From positions 62,001 to 126,000 of the forward strand of contig NZ_JHWJ01000009.1 in the NCBI RefSeq assembly GCF_000687555.1: a stretch of DNA of 64,000 nt, given 5' to 3'. The DNA is from [Clostridium] aerotolerans DSM 5434. Its GTDB lineage: Bacteria > Bacillota > Clostridia > Lachnospirales > Lachnospiraceae. Position 1 is the stretch's first letter. Each line of letters starts with the position of its first letter. Below the pieces are notes generated by a model that saw nothing but the letters and a program-made list of their open reading frames with translations, ran no database searches and had not been told where the DNA came from. This document shows, piece by piece, positions 16,416 to 25,451 of this stretch. A program made the position numbers and the translations under genes.

Positions 16416-17177
16416 ATGGAAAGGAAGCATTCGTTTGAAATTAAGATCGATGATCTTGAAAAATCATTTGACCAGCTGCAAGTATTAAAACGCATTAATC
16501 TCTCCATTGCAGCAGGAGAGTTTGTTGCAATCGTCGGGCACAGCGGCTGCGGAAAGAGTACCCTTCTCAGATTGATTGCGGGACTGGATAAGCCAACTTC
16601 CGGTAAGGTCTCTATTAATGGAGAGAATATAAATACAGTGAACGAATCCATACGGTACCTGTTTCAGGAACCCCGCCTGCTTCCATGGGAGACCGTGGAG
16701 AATAATATCAGTCTGGGAATGAAAAAGAGTGATTCAGGACGTATTCTGGATGCGTTAAACAGTGTGGGGCTTTCCTCCAAGCAGAAAGAATGGCCAAAGA
16801 ATCTTTCGGGAGGACAAAAGCAGAGAGTGGCGCTTGCCAGAGCACTTGTTAGTGATCCCGGTGTGCTTCTTCTTGATGAACCCTTAGGAGCTTTAGATGC
16901 TCTGACAAAAATTGAAATGCAGAGACTGATTGAATCACTGTGGAATAAACAGGGCTTTACCGCAATTTTGGTTACCCATGATGTGGATGAAGCCGTTTAT
17001 CTGGCTGATCGGGTGTTTGTCATGGAAGGCGGAAAAATCAAGGATGAAATAGAGATTGCTCTTGGAAGACCCAGAATCAGCGGCAGTGATAAGGTATACT
17101 ATACCAATTTAATACTAAAGCAGATATTACAAAAAGAATTTGAAGATCCGGTGGGAGAAGAAAATTTTGTAATTTAA
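16416..17177 (+). CDS. ABC transporter ATP-binding protein, SsuB/TauB type
   Basis: 253 residues. Walker A GHSGCGKST, Q-loop LFQEPRLLPW (typical of SsuB/TauB), signature LSGGQKQR, Walker B VLLLDEPLGALD and switch His in VTHDVDEA are all intact. An ATG at 16398 overlaps the permease stop as ATGA, but the ATG at 16416 has the better binding site (AGAGGTGAGAAG) and is used here. It powers import by the preceding binding protein and permease at the inner face of the membrane. Confidence 0.88.
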   Translation: MERKHSFEIKIDDLEKSFDQLQVLKRINLSIAAGEFVAIVGHSGCGKSTLLRLIAGLDKPTSGKVSINGENINTVNESIRYLFQEPRLLPWETVENNISLGMKKSDSGRILDALNSVGLSSKQKEWPKNLSGGQKQRVALARALVSDPGVLLLDEPLGALDALTKIEMQRLIESLWNKQGFTAILVTHDVDEAVYLADRVFVMEGGKIKDEIEIALGRPRISGSDKVYYTNLILKQILQKEFEDPVGEENFVI

Positions 17178-17188
17178 GGAGGCGTGAT

Positions 17189-18301
17189 ATGGTCAGGATA
17201 AAGGCACCGAAAGAATACATCAGTGAGCCAGATGTGCTTTATAAAGCTGGGGAATATATCAAGAAATATGGAAAGAAAGCTTTGATTGTCAGTTCGGAAA
17301 AAAGTTTAGAGGCAACAAAAGATATCTTACTTCCAAGCCTCAAAGAAGCAGATATTCTATATGAAATACATTTATTTACAGGGTATCCGACGATGGAAGC
17401 GGCAGAGACGATTGCGGCTTCTTATTCTGATTTTGACGTAGTAATCGGCCTTGGAGGAGGGCGGGTGATAGATACTGCCAAGGTAGTTGGAACAAAGAAG
17501 GATTTACCGATTGTAACGATTCCAACCATTGCCGCAACCTGTGCTTCCTGGGCTGCGGTATCCATTCTTTATAACGAAAAGGGTGAATTTACCGATGCCT
17601 TTTTTAATAAGATAGGTCCGGTTCTTATTCTTGCAGACACAAGAATCTTGTTTCAGGCTCCCAAGCGGTATTTATATGCAGGAGTCATTGACACGTTTGC
17701 AAAGTGGTATGAAATCTATCCTTATGAAAAATTGCAGGGGGATTCCACCTTTTTACAGGTTATGATAGATATTGCGAAAAGGGCACACCGGACGCTAACG
17801 GAAAAAACTCCTGTTGCGCTTTTAAAAGCAAAGGCCGGAGAGATCGGAGAAGAAGCAGTTCAGACGATTGATGCTATCATATTTCTTGCGGGATTAACAG
17901 GCAGCCTGCAGACGGATACCCTATATCAGGGAATTGGACATCCCCTATACAATGTACTGAGTTATGTTGATGAGACCAGGCATCTTCTTCATGGAGAAAA
18001 AGTAGGCTATGGATTATTGATCCAACAGGTATTGGAGCAAAAAACAGAAGAAGAAATCCATGAAGTAATCGAGTTGTTTCGTTCCTTTGAAAATGCATTC
18101 ACTCTGGAGAATCTTCATATAAAGGGCAATGCAGAAAAACTGGACTTTATTTCAGAAAAAATATGGAGCGATTATCATGAATCCTTAAATTACCTGGGGT
18201 ATGGTTTTTCTGCAAATGAAATCAGCGAGGCAATTCTTAAAATCGATGATTACATAGAACATAGTAAGACAAAAGAGCCAAACAGAAAGAAGGGTGAATG
18301 A
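17189..18301 (+). CDS. Iron-containing alcohol dehydrogenase, GldA-like
   Basis: 370 residues of the glycerol dehydrogenase branch of group III alcohol dehydrogenases. GLGGGRVIDTAK binds NAD(P), TIPTIAATCASW is the substrate loop, and the metal ligands are seen as Asp in GVIDTFAKW and His in GIGHPLYN and HLLHGEKVGYG. It follows the ABC ATPase by 11 bases after AAGGAGG and overlaps the aminotransferase frame. A second, more standard glycerol dehydrogenase is at 41773, so this copy probably reduces or oxidises a different alcohol/aldehyde, likely derived from the imported compound. Confidence 0.85.
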   Translation: MVRIKAPKEYISEPDVLYKAGEYIKKYGKKALIVSSEKSLEATKDILLPSLKEADILYEIHLFTGYPTMEAAETIAASYSDFDVVIGLGGGRVIDTAKVVGTKKDLPIVTIPTIAATCASWAAVSILYNEKGEFTDAFFNKIGPVLILADTRILFQAPKRYLYAGVIDTFAKWYEIYPYEKLQGDSTFLQVMIDIAKRAHRTLTEKTPVALLKAKAGEIGEEAVQTIDAIIFLAGLTGSLQTDTLYQGIGHPLYNVLSYVDETRHLLHGEKVGYGLLIQQVLEQKTEEEIHEVIELFRSFENAFTLENLHIKGNAEKLDFISEKIWSDYHESLNYLGYGFSANEISEAILKIDDYIEHSKTKEPNRKKGE

Positions 18302-18302
18302 A

Positions 18303-19382
18303 GTGGTTGAGATAAAGGACAGCATTAAAGATAAAAAAATTAATTATGTAAAGCGGGAGCTAAATTCCAAAGGACAGAGAATTATTCAGCTGGATCGCAA
18401 TGAAAATACCATTGGCTGTTCTGAAGCAGCTATGGAATATGTGGCGGAGCATTTGGATCATATATCCATTTATACCGATATTTTTGCAAGCCCTCTTCGT
18501 GAAAAGCTGGCTGCCATACATGGGGTCGAGACAGGACAGATTCTCGTTGGAAACGGCTCCTTTGAATTAATAAGTCTGATATCGCAAATCTTTATTAATT
18601 CGGGAGATGAAGTTATTTATCCGAATCCTTCTTTTGAATGGTACAAAACATCAGGTAATTTAGCAGGAGCGGCTGTTATCGATGTCCCCCTGGAAGAACA
18701 TAAGGTATCGCTGAAAGAAATTGAGAAAAGAATCACGGATAAGACTAAAATAATCTGGATTTGCAATCCCAATAATCCGACGGGGACCCTGATTGAGGAA
18801 GAGGAGTTAAAAAGCTTTTTAGATCGTGTTCCCAACAATATTTTAATTGTAGTTGACGAGGCATACATTGATTTTGTACGTGAGCACAGGAAACCAAATT
18901 TGATTGCGGAGTTACCTTTATACAAAAACCTCATCCTTTTGCGTACCTTTTCAAAAGTCTATGGACTTGCTTCTCTCAGGGTTGGATATGCAATTGCCCA
19001 TGAAGAGATCATCAATCAGATCGTTCCTTATAAGATACCGCCTAACACAAACCGGCTTGGTATTTTAGCAGCGGAAAAAAGCCTGGATGATGAAGCGTTT
19101 TACAACTATATCGTGGAATATATAAAGAAGCAGGCAGGTGTTTTTTATGAGGCATTTGAAGAACTTGGGCTTTCCTATATTCCCTCAGATACAAATTTTA
19201 TATTTTTCAATCTAAACCAGGATTCAGAACCAGTGGTAAAAGCCCTGGCAGAAAAGGGAATACTGGTACGGGGAGGAAGTGAATACAATTATCCCCAGTG
19301 GATCCGTGTAACAATAGGAACAGAAGAGGAAAATAATAGCTTTCTTTCCGCTTTAAAGGGGATTTTATTGTCCGGTAACTAA
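18303..19382 (+). CDS. HisC-like class I/II aminotransferase
   Basis: About 359 residues resembling histidinol-phosphate aminotransferase (HisC/CobD group). Marks are QLDRNEN at the start, VGNGSFELI, WICNPNNPTG, VVDEAYIDF and FSKVYGLASLRVGY (PLP Lys and phosphate-binding Arg). Two GTG starts are possible: the one at 18294 abuts AAGG with no spacing, so 18303, after AAGGGTGA, is preferred. No his or cob genes are nearby, so the substrate may be an amine or amino acid connected with the imported compound. With the dehydrogenase, it could form an amine-aldehyde-alcohol route. The operon ends at the terminator at 19407. Confidence 0.8.
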   Translation: MVEIKDSIKDKKINYVKRELNSKGQRIIQLDRNENTIGCSEAAMEYVAEHLDHISIYTDIFASPLREKLAAIHGVETGQILVGNGSFELISLISQIFINSGDEVIYPNPSFEWYKTSGNLAGAAVIDVPLEEHKVSLKEIEKRITDKTKIIWICNPNNPTGTLIEEEELKSFLDRVPNNILIVVDEAYIDFVREHRKPNLIAELPLYKNLILLRTFSKVYGLASLRVGYAIAHEEIINQIVPYKIPPNTNRLGILAAEKSLDDEAFYNYIVEYIKKQAGVFYEAFEELGLSYIPSDTNFIFFNLNQDSEPVVKALAEKGILVRGGSEYNYPQWIRVTIGTEEENNSFLSALKGILLSGN

Positions 19383-19406
19383 TCTATCTAATTGTATGCT
19401 AATTTT

Positions 19407-19449
19407 AACTCATTTCGGTCATAGCCTTGTCCGAAATGAGTTTTTATTT
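19407..19449 (+). terminator. Rho-independent terminator of the ABC operon
   Basis: AACTCATTTCGG (19407-19418) pairs with CCGAAATGAGTT (19431-19442), followed by T-rich sequence. Confidence 0.88.
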
Positions 19450-19542
19450 TACCACAGGAAAAATGAACGAATCCATAAAAAGGATAATATAGTGATAGCG
19501 TAGGCTCTAAATCCTATAATTTTTTTAGAAAGGTAAAGATAT

Positions 19543-21177
19543 ATGATGAAAAAATGGGAAACAATCACGGGGACGTCTATTTCTGCAAAGGCAGAAGGTA
19601 TTTCACTGACAGAGAGCGGAGGCTGGTTCGAAAGCGCTTATCTGAAATGGAAGCCTGTAGACAAAGCGGTATCTTACCAGGTATCTGTAAAACCTGCTGG
19701 AGCGGGCGACTCGGCCTACGTACAAATTGATGATACACTGATTCGTAAGTATTCCTCGTATTTCAGGGCGGATGCATTGGGACTTTTGGCTGGTCAATAC
19801 ACCTTTAGGCTGGAAGTGAATTTTGCAAGTGGTTCCAGGGAAACCACAGTTTCTGAACCAATAACGGTAAAAGGAAACAGCAGGAGTGGATTTGCTTTTT
19901 CTGGGGAATCCCCCTCCCAGACAGCGTCCGGCGCTTATGAGGAAAATGGAGCTTTAAAAAATGGGGCGCAGATTGTATATATCACGTCTGCAACGGCAAA
20001 AACCGTAACCCTTGATGTCATAATAAATAACTCTGGAAAAAAACAGACCGCAACTGGAATTGGGGAGATTATGACCCTGCGTCAAAAGGGCTATGATAAA
20101 ACCCCTCTTGCCATTCGTTTTATTGGTCAGATTACAGGGGAGGATATGTCCGGCCAGCTAAACAGCAGCGGATACCTTCAGGTAAAAGGTAAATCAGCCT
20201 ATACCGAGATGAACATGACCTTAGAAGGTATTGGAGATGATGCAACGGCATACGGCTGGGGGATTCTGGTCAGGAACTGTAAGAATCTGGAAATCAGGAA
20301 TTTAGGCATTATGCTGTTTCCTGATGATGGGATTTCCCTTGATACAAGCAACTGCAATGTATGGATTCATCACAATGATATTTTATACGGAGCAGCAGGT
20401 TCTGATGCGGACCAGGCAAAGGGTGACGGTTCCATTGATGTTAAAAATGCATCCACCTATGTCACAGTATCCTATAACCATTTCTGGGATTCCGGCAAGT
20501 GTTCTCTATGCGGCATGAAGGACTCCGAAGAATTTTTCGTCACCTATCACCATAACTGGTATGATCATTCCGATTCCCGTCACCCCAGAATCCGGCAGGC
20601 CTCGGTTCATATTTATAATAATTATTATGATGGTATCGCAAAATACGGAGTTGGTGTGACGAATGGAAGCTCTGCATTCGTAGAGGAAAACTATTTCAGG
20701 CATTGCAAATATCCAATGATGAGCTCCCTCCAGGGCACAGATACCCTGGGAAAAGGAACCTTTTCCGGTGAGAACGGAGGAATGATTAAAGCTTATCATA
20801 ACAGGATAGAACAGGCAGACAGCCTTATTTACGCCAATTCAAACAATGGAACAACAAATGGAAACGAAACATCCTTTGATGCTTATGAAGCCTCCAAACG
20901 AAGTGAAACCGTACCAGCCGCCTATAAGACCGTGGCAGGAAATACTTCCTATAACAATTTTGATACCTTAAAAGATACGGGTACCCGTCAGGCAGATATT
21001 GACGATGTAACAGCAGTAGAGAGCACCGTAACTACAAATGCCGGCCGTATGAATCAGGGTGACTTTACCTGGAAGTTTAATAACGAAACCGATGATACTT
21101 CTTATAATTTAAACAGTGAACTCATGTCTAAAATAAGGAATTATAAGACCCAGCTTATGTCAGTAGGAGTCAAATAA
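19543..21177 (+). CDS. Pectate lyase, polysaccharide lyase family 1, with N-terminal FN3-like domain
   Basis: 544 residues. About 1-105 form a beta-rich fibronectin-III-like domain (WFESAYLKWKPVDKAVSYQVSV, GQYTFRLEV). About 110-540 is the right-handed beta-helix of PL1: NLEIRNLGIML, GISLDTSNCNVWIHHNDI with the Ca-binding Asp region, and HSDSRHPRIR with the catalytic Arg. It would cleave polygalacturonate by beta-elimination. Unusually, the N-terminus MMKKWETITGTSIS has no signal peptide, and in-frame stops upstream rule out a longer start. Either it stays in the cell to handle imported oligomers or is exported unconventionally. Binding site GAAAGG before the ATG. Confidence 0.88.
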   Translation: MMKKWETITGTSISAKAEGISLTESGGWFESAYLKWKPVDKAVSYQVSVKPAGAGDSAYVQIDDTLIRKYSSYFRADALGLLAGQYTFRLEVNFASGSRETTVSEPITVKGNSRSGFAFSGESPSQTASGAYEENGALKNGAQIVYITSATAKTVTLDVIINNSGKKQTATGIGEIMTLRQKGYDKTPLAIRFIGQITGEDMSGQLNSSGYLQVKGKSAYTEMNMTLEGIGDDATAYGWGILVRNCKNLEIRNLGIMLFPDDGISLDTSNCNVWIHHNDILYGAAGSDADQAKGDGSIDVKNASTYVTVSYNHFWDSGKCSLCGMKDSEEFFVTYHHNWYDHSDSRHPRIRQASVHIYNNYYDGIAKYGVGVTNGSSAFVEENYFRHCKYPMMSSLQGTDTLGKGTFSGENGGMIKAYHNRIEQADSLIYANSNNGTTNGNETSFDAYEASKRSETVPAAYKTVAGNTSYNNFDTLKDTGTRQADIDDVTAVESTVTTNAGRMNQGDFTWKFNNETDDTSYNLNSELMSKIRNYKTQLMSVGVK

Positions 21178-21330
21178 ATACCGTAATATTCTGCATTAGA
21201 ATCACTGATTCCATCCTTAAAATGGAATTAAAAAGTCGTTAGAAAACTCTGTTTCATGGTTTAAATACTGGTTATTTTATCCTGAAGATTGTATGAAAAG
21301 TAACAATAAAAACACTTAAAACCATAAAAA

Positions 21331-21370
21331 AGAACAGCCTGAGAAGCTTTTATTTCTCAGGCTGCTTTTT
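21331..21370 (+). terminator. Rho-independent terminator of pectate lyase gene
   Basis: Perfect 11-base stem CAGCCTGAGAA / TTCTCAGGCTG with an 8-base loop, followed by CTTTTT. Confidence 0.9.
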
Positions 21371-21655
21371 CGGTTCTCCGCTCAAACAGGTATAAACAAC
21401 TCCTTTCTGCCCTGTTTTTCAGTACAAATTCTTGCTATTTCAGGCACTTCAAGGCGGAATCAATGCCTATACTTTCTGTCTTTTTTTAAGTACAATCTTA
21501 ATTTACGCAAAAATATGATCTTATATTGTCTAAAACTTAACATGTCCTTGTATTTATTTTAGTACATATCTCTGCGTTCTCATTTTTTTTATGAGAATTA
21601 GTTAAAATTTTGTCAAAAACGAAGCTTTTGTGTAAAATGTACACATAATAAAACA

Positions 21656-21683
21656 TTGACAAGAAATTTTAGTGTGATAGAAT
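21656..21683 (+). promoter_or_regulatory. Promoter of the ech-hyp operon
   Basis: TTGACA (21656-21661), 16-base spacer, TAGAAT (21678-21683). It gives a leader of about 115 bases before echA. Confidence 0.7.
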
Positions 21684-21804
21684 GAGAACATATAAATCGA
21701 TAATGCGGTTGACATCGCTTGTTTGTACTATTTGAATAGCTTTATTGATGAAAACAAGGCTTGTTTTGGCAAATACTATAAAACAAAGATAAGGTGATGA
21801 ATGT

Positions 21805-23712
21805 ATGGTTGCAATTACTGTTTTCCTGTTGTTTCCTATGGTGGCTGCATTAGCTATTTTTTTGGTTAAACACGATGCAGCAAGAAGTATGTTAGTCAGA
21901 ATCAGTGCTGTCATAACAGCCCTTCTGACACTGGTAGTGGTGGGAATCTTTTTTAAGGACGGAATCCGTATGGCATGTCCATGGGAAGAAGAAATTGATC
22001 TCATCATTGTAGCAGTCGAAGTTATAATCGCTGCTTACATTATTACTCTTGGTATCCGTAACAAAAAGTACGTCATATCTATTCTGTCATTTCTGCAGAC
22101 AGCAGCAATTCTTGTTTTTGAGTTTGGGTTTAAAGAAGGAATCACCGTTCAGACAGCCATCGTTTTTGATAAGCTGACAGCGATTATGGCCTTGGTAATC
22201 GGACTGGTGGGAAGCCTTATTTGTATTTATGCGGTGGGTTATATGAAGGATTATCATAACCATCACAAGGAATACAAAGAAAGGAAAAGCTTTTTCTTCT
22301 CCATCCTGTTTTTATTCCTTTCCGCCATGTTTGGAATCGTTTTGAGCAATAATCTGGTGTGGATGTATTTCTGTTGGGAGATTACGACTCTTTGCTCTTT
22401 CCTTTTAATCGGCTACACCCAGACAGAGGAAGCAAAGAACAATTCCCTCCGTGCCCTTCTCATCAACTTAGGTGGCGGAGTTGCCTTTGCAGCCGCCATT
22501 ATTTTCATCGGGATGTACTATCACACCCTGGAGCTTTCCGTGCTGACACAGAAGAATCCGGATGCAGTCATTATGATCCCAGTCTTCCTTTTATCCATCG
22601 CAGCACTCACGAAATCTGCCCAGCTTCCCTTTTCCTCCTGGCTCCTTGGAGCTATGGTGGCACCAACGCCTACCTCTGCGCTGCTTCATTCCGCGACCAT
22701 GGTAAAGGCTGGCGTCTATTTAATTATCCGGCTTGCACCCTTATTAGGCCCTACCAGTGTAGGCAGGGTGGTAACCTTTGGCGGCGGTGTGACATTCCTT
22801 GCCTGCTCGCTGATGGCCATATCCCAAAGTGACGGAAAGAAGATTCTTGCCTATTCCACACTTGCAAACCTGGGTCTGATTGTAATCTGTGCCAGTGCCG
22901 GAACCCAGGAATCCTTATGGGCAGCAATTTTACTGATTATCTTCCACGCAGTATCCAAATCCCTGCTTTTCATATCCGTAGGTTCTGCAGAGCACCAGAT
23001 CGGAAACCGGAATGTGGAAAATATGGATTTGTTAATGGGAGTGTCCAGTAAGCTGGCATTCTACATGATGATCGGTATTGCCGGCATGTTCCTTGCACCC
23101 TTCGGAATGCTGGTATCCAAGTGGGTAGCCATGAAAGCACTCATTGATTCCGATAATGTAATCATTGTTATTATCCTGGCTTACGGAAGTGCAGCTACCT
23201 TGTTTTATTGGGCTAAATGGATGGGCAAACTGGTATCTAAGGTCAATATGGGTCATAAGAACCATCACGAATTATCCTTAGATGAAGAGCTTCCCATTAC
23301 AATTTTGGCTGTCCTGGTGGTGATTTCCTGCTTTACATTTCCTCTTGTCTCAAGATATGCCTTAGAGCCATATCTTACCGAGGTCTATAAAAGCACGGCA
23401 CTGATCCCCATTGAGACAAGTGACATTAAGCTGATGCTTTGTATGCTGAGCATGCTCATACTGCTTCCAATCAGCTTTATTCCCATCTATAAGAATGACA
23501 AGAGAAGAAAGGTTCCCATTTATATGGCGGGAGAAAACACGGGAGACAACCAGACGTTTTACGGAGCAATGGGCGTAAAGCAAAAGGTGGAGATGCGCAA
23601 CTGGTATATGGAAGATTTCTTCGGAGCCCATAAACTTACCTTCTTAAGCAACGCACTGTGTACAGCAATCCTGGTAGTGGGAGTCATACTGTTGATAGGA
23701 GGGTTGGCATAA
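21805..23712 (+). CDS. echA: Ech hydrogenase subunit A, ion-translocating NuoL/MrpA-like membrane subunit
   Basis: 635 residues with about 16 hydrophobic segments. It belongs to the antiporter-like subunits (NuoL/EchA/HyfB): DKLTAIMALVIGLVGSLICIYA near residue 120-140, WEITTLCSFLLIGY with the key Glu of a membrane helix, KSAQLPFSSWLLGAMVAPTPTSALLHSATMVKAGVY with the proton-path Lys and His residues, and a C-terminal amphipathic stretch (YMAGEN). It moves H+ or Na+ across the membrane, coupled to electron flow from ferredoxin to protons. It is the first gene of a twelve-gene operon; start ATG after AAGGTGATG. Confidence 0.9.
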   Translation: MVAITVFLLFPMVAALAIFLVKHDAARSMLVRISAVITALLTLVVVGIFFKDGIRMACPWEEEIDLIIVAVEVIIAAYIITLGIRNKKYVISILSFLQTAAILVFEFGFKEGITVQTAIVFDKLTAIMALVIGLVGSLICIYAVGYMKDYHNHHKEYKERKSFFFSILFLFLSAMFGIVLSNNLVWMYFCWEITTLCSFLLIGYTQTEEAKNNSLRALLINLGGGVAFAAAIIFIGMYYHTLELSVLTQKNPDAVIMIPVFLLSIAALTKSAQLPFSSWLLGAMVAPTPTSALLHSATMVKAGVYLIIRLAPLLGPTSVGRVVTFGGGVTFLACSLMAISQSDGKKILAYSTLANLGLIVICASAGTQESLWAAILLIIFHAVSKSLLFISVGSAEHQIGNRNVENMDLLMGVSSKLAFYMMIGIAGMFLAPFGMLVSKWVAMKALIDSDNVIIVIILAYGSAATLFYWAKWMGKLVSKVNMGHKNHHELSLDEELPITILAVLVVISCFTFPLVSRYALEPYLTEVYKSTALIPIETSDIKLMLCMLSMLILLPISFIPIYKNDKRRKVPIYMAGENTGDNQTFYGAMGVKQKVEMRNWYMEDFFGAHKLTFLSNALCTAILVVGVILLIGGLA

Positions 23713-23713
23713 T

Positions 23714-24571
23714 ATGAACATTGTTAGAATCATTGCAATTATTATATTCACACCTTTGGTTGGCGGCCTTATAACGGGAGTAGACCGTATCATATCCGCC
23801 AGGCTTCAGGGAAGGCAGGGACCGCCCCTGTTACAGCCCTTTTACGATGTATTAAAGCTGACGGAAAAGGAATCCATAGAGGTCAATTCCATGCACCGTT
23901 TCTTTGTATACGTGTCCTTGGTATTTGTAGTATTTACGACTCTGATCCTGTTATCCGGAGGAGATATCCTCTTAGCCATTTTTGCCCTTACTCTTGGGTC
24001 CGTGTTCTTTGTACTGGGCGGCTATGCCTCCAATTCCCCGTATAATACCATTGGATCGGAGCGGGAGCTTTTGCAGATCATGTCCTATGAGCCTATGGTT
24101 CTTCTGACCTGTATCGGTTTATATTATGCGGAGCACAGCTTTTTCATCCGGGATATTGTATCGGCTGAGAAGCCATCCATACTCTATCTTCCTGGAGTCT
24201 TTATCGGGCTTGTATTCGTCCTTACCTTTAAGCTGAGAAAATCGCCATTTGATTTAAGCATGTCACATCACGGACATCAGGAGATCGTAAAAGGAATCAC
24301 GACCGAGTATTCCGGCAAGGATTTAGCTGTAATTGAGGTGACCCACTGGTATGAGGTCATCATTTCCCTGACTCTTGTCTATGTGTTTTTTGCAACAGCA
24401 GCACCCATAAGCCATGTTTTTGCAGTCATCGCCTGTCTGGTCGTCTATCTCTTTGAGATTATCGTAGACAACGGCTCTGCCAGGGTCAAATGGCAGCAGG
24501 CCTTAAAATCAGCCTGGGTCGTAACTGCAATTATGGGAACGGTTAATCTTTTGATCCTTTCCTACTTTTAA
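23714..24571 (+). CDS. echB: Ech hydrogenase subunit B, NuoH-like membrane anchor
   Basis: 285 residues with about 8 hydrophobic segments. DRIISARLQGRQGPPLLQPFYDVLKL is the NuoH/HycD signature loop at the interface with the soluble arm. SERELLQIMSYEP and LRKSPFDLSMSHHGHQEI are further family blocks, the latter being the group 4 version of the quinone-pocket loop. It anchors the hydrogenase module to the ion pump. It starts two bases after the echA stop (TAATATG) with a GGAGGG binding site. Confidence 0.92.
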   Translation: MNIVRIIAIIIFTPLVGGLITGVDRIISARLQGRQGPPLLQPFYDVLKLTEKESIEVNSMHRFFVYVSLVFVVFTTLILLSGGDILLAIFALTLGSVFFVLGGYASNSPYNTIGSERELLQIMSYEPMVLLTCIGLYYAEHSFFIRDIVSAEKPSILYLPGVFIGLVFVLTFKLRKSPFDLSMSHHGHQEIVKGITTEYSGKDLAVIEVTHWYEVIISLTLVYVFFATAAPISHVFAVIACLVVYLFEIIVDNGSARVKWQQALKSAWVVTAIMGTVNLLILSYF

Positions 24572-24617
24572 CTGGGATTCATGAAAAGAAACCAAATTTT
24601 GCGGTATGGAGGATACT

Positions 24618-25052
24618 ATGGATGGAATAAAAAAATCACCCTGGATTTTGCATTATGACGGTACCAGCTGCAATGGATGCGACATTGAGGTGCTGGCCTG
24701 TCTGACTCCCTTATATGATGTGGAACGTTTTGGCATGATCAATACAGGTAATCCCAAGCACGCCGATGTTTTTTTAATTACCGGAAGTGTCAATGAACAG
24801 AACATTCCTGTGGTAAAGCAGCTTTACGAACAGATGCCTGATCCAAAGGTGGTCATAGCAGTAGGAATCTGTGCGACCTCAGGAGGAATCTTTGCCGAGT
24901 GCTACAATGTGGCAGGCGGAGTGGATAAGGTAATTCCAGTGGATGTATACGTACCGGGCTGTGCGGCCCGTCCGGAATCCATTATAGACGGCGTGGTAAA
25001 AGGTCTTGAGATTCTGGGAGAAAAGAAAAAGAAGGCCGGAAAGAAACAATAA
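24618..25052 (+). CDS. echC: Ech hydrogenase small subunit (NuoB-like)
   Basis: 144 residues, the short form typical of group 4 small subunits, which carry only the proximal [4Fe-4S] cluster. The ligands are Cys18 and Cys21 (TSCNGCDIE), the Cys in VGICATSGG and the Cys in VPGCAARPE. An ATG at 24606 overlaps the binding site, so the ATG at 24618 after GGAGGATACT is preferred. It passes electrons between the ferredoxin-type EchF and the NiFe site in EchE. Confidence 0.92.
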   Translation: MDGIKKSPWILHYDGTSCNGCDIEVLACLTPLYDVERFGMINTGNPKHADVFLITGSVNEQNIPVVKQLYEQMPDPKVVIAVGICATSGGIFAECYNVAGGVDKVIPVDVYVPGCAARPESIIDGVVKGLEILGEKKKKAGKKQ

Positions 25053-25073
25053 AACTGGCTAAGGAGGGAAAAT

Positions 25074-25415
25074 ATGGCGGGTGAAACCTTAAAAGAGATT
25101 TCTGCTTCGGATCTTCTGACGGAGACTCTAAAACTTAAAAATGAAGGATACCGGCTCGTTGCCATCAGCAGCACCTATAAAGAAGAGATGGAGCTGACCT
25201 ATTCCTTTGATTTAAATTATGAACTGGTGAATCTAAGGCTTCATATTGATACGGAAGCAGAGCTTGACAGCATCAGCATTATTTATCCTTACTCCTTTTT
25301 ATATGAAAATGAGATCAAGGAATTGTTTGGAATTAAAATAAATGGAATCACACCGGATTATAACAATTCCCTTTATAAGATTCCGGTCAAAGCGCCATTT
25401 GGTGTACAGGAGTAA
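25074..25415 (+). CDS. echD: Ech hydrogenase subunit D (NuoC-like)
   Basis: 113 residues, matching EchD and the NuoC core. YSFLYENEIKELFGIKINGI corresponds to the conserved NuoC end block (the EreDLFGI-type motif). It is a cofactor-free structural subunit of the soluble arm. ATG follows AAGGAGGGAAAAT, 21 bases after echC. Confidence 0.88.
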   Translation: MAGETLKEISASDLLTETLKLKNEGYRLVAISSTYKEEMELTYSFDLNYELVNLRLHIDTEAELDSISIIYPYSFLYENEIKELFGIKINGITPDYNNSLYKIPVKAPFGVQE

Positions 25416-25451
25416 AAAAGATGCTCTCATGCATCGGATTGGAGGTTACTT

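Larger units (their letters stand above)
21178..21804 (+). other. 627-base regulatory region upstream of the Ech hydrogenase operon
   Basis: No gene was found here. The region holds the pectate lyase terminator (21331-21370) and a strong promoter (21656-21683). A second weaker promoter-like pair has TTGACA at 21709 and TTGAAT at 21732. Repeated AGTACA motifs occur at 21421, 21489 and 21561, with an inverted copy at 21724. There is also a palindrome TGTGTAAAATGTACACA at about 21629-21645, and a TTAGTTAAAATTTTGTCAA sequence (21598-21616) vaguely like a Rex site. Confidence 0.55.

Noticed and set aside
21598-21616. TTAGTTAAAATTTTGTCAA as a Rex redox-regulator site
   Set aside because: The match to TTGTTAANNNNTTAACAA needs a shift of one base and has further mismatches; too weak to annotate as a feature.
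21709-21737. Second promoter TTGACA-17-TTGAAT before echA
   Set aside because: The -10 is poor and a better promoter lies 50 bases upstream; mentioned in the region entry only.
22359-22832. 157-codon frame inside echA
   Set aside because: Alternative frame of a highly conserved membrane subunit; no independent evidence.
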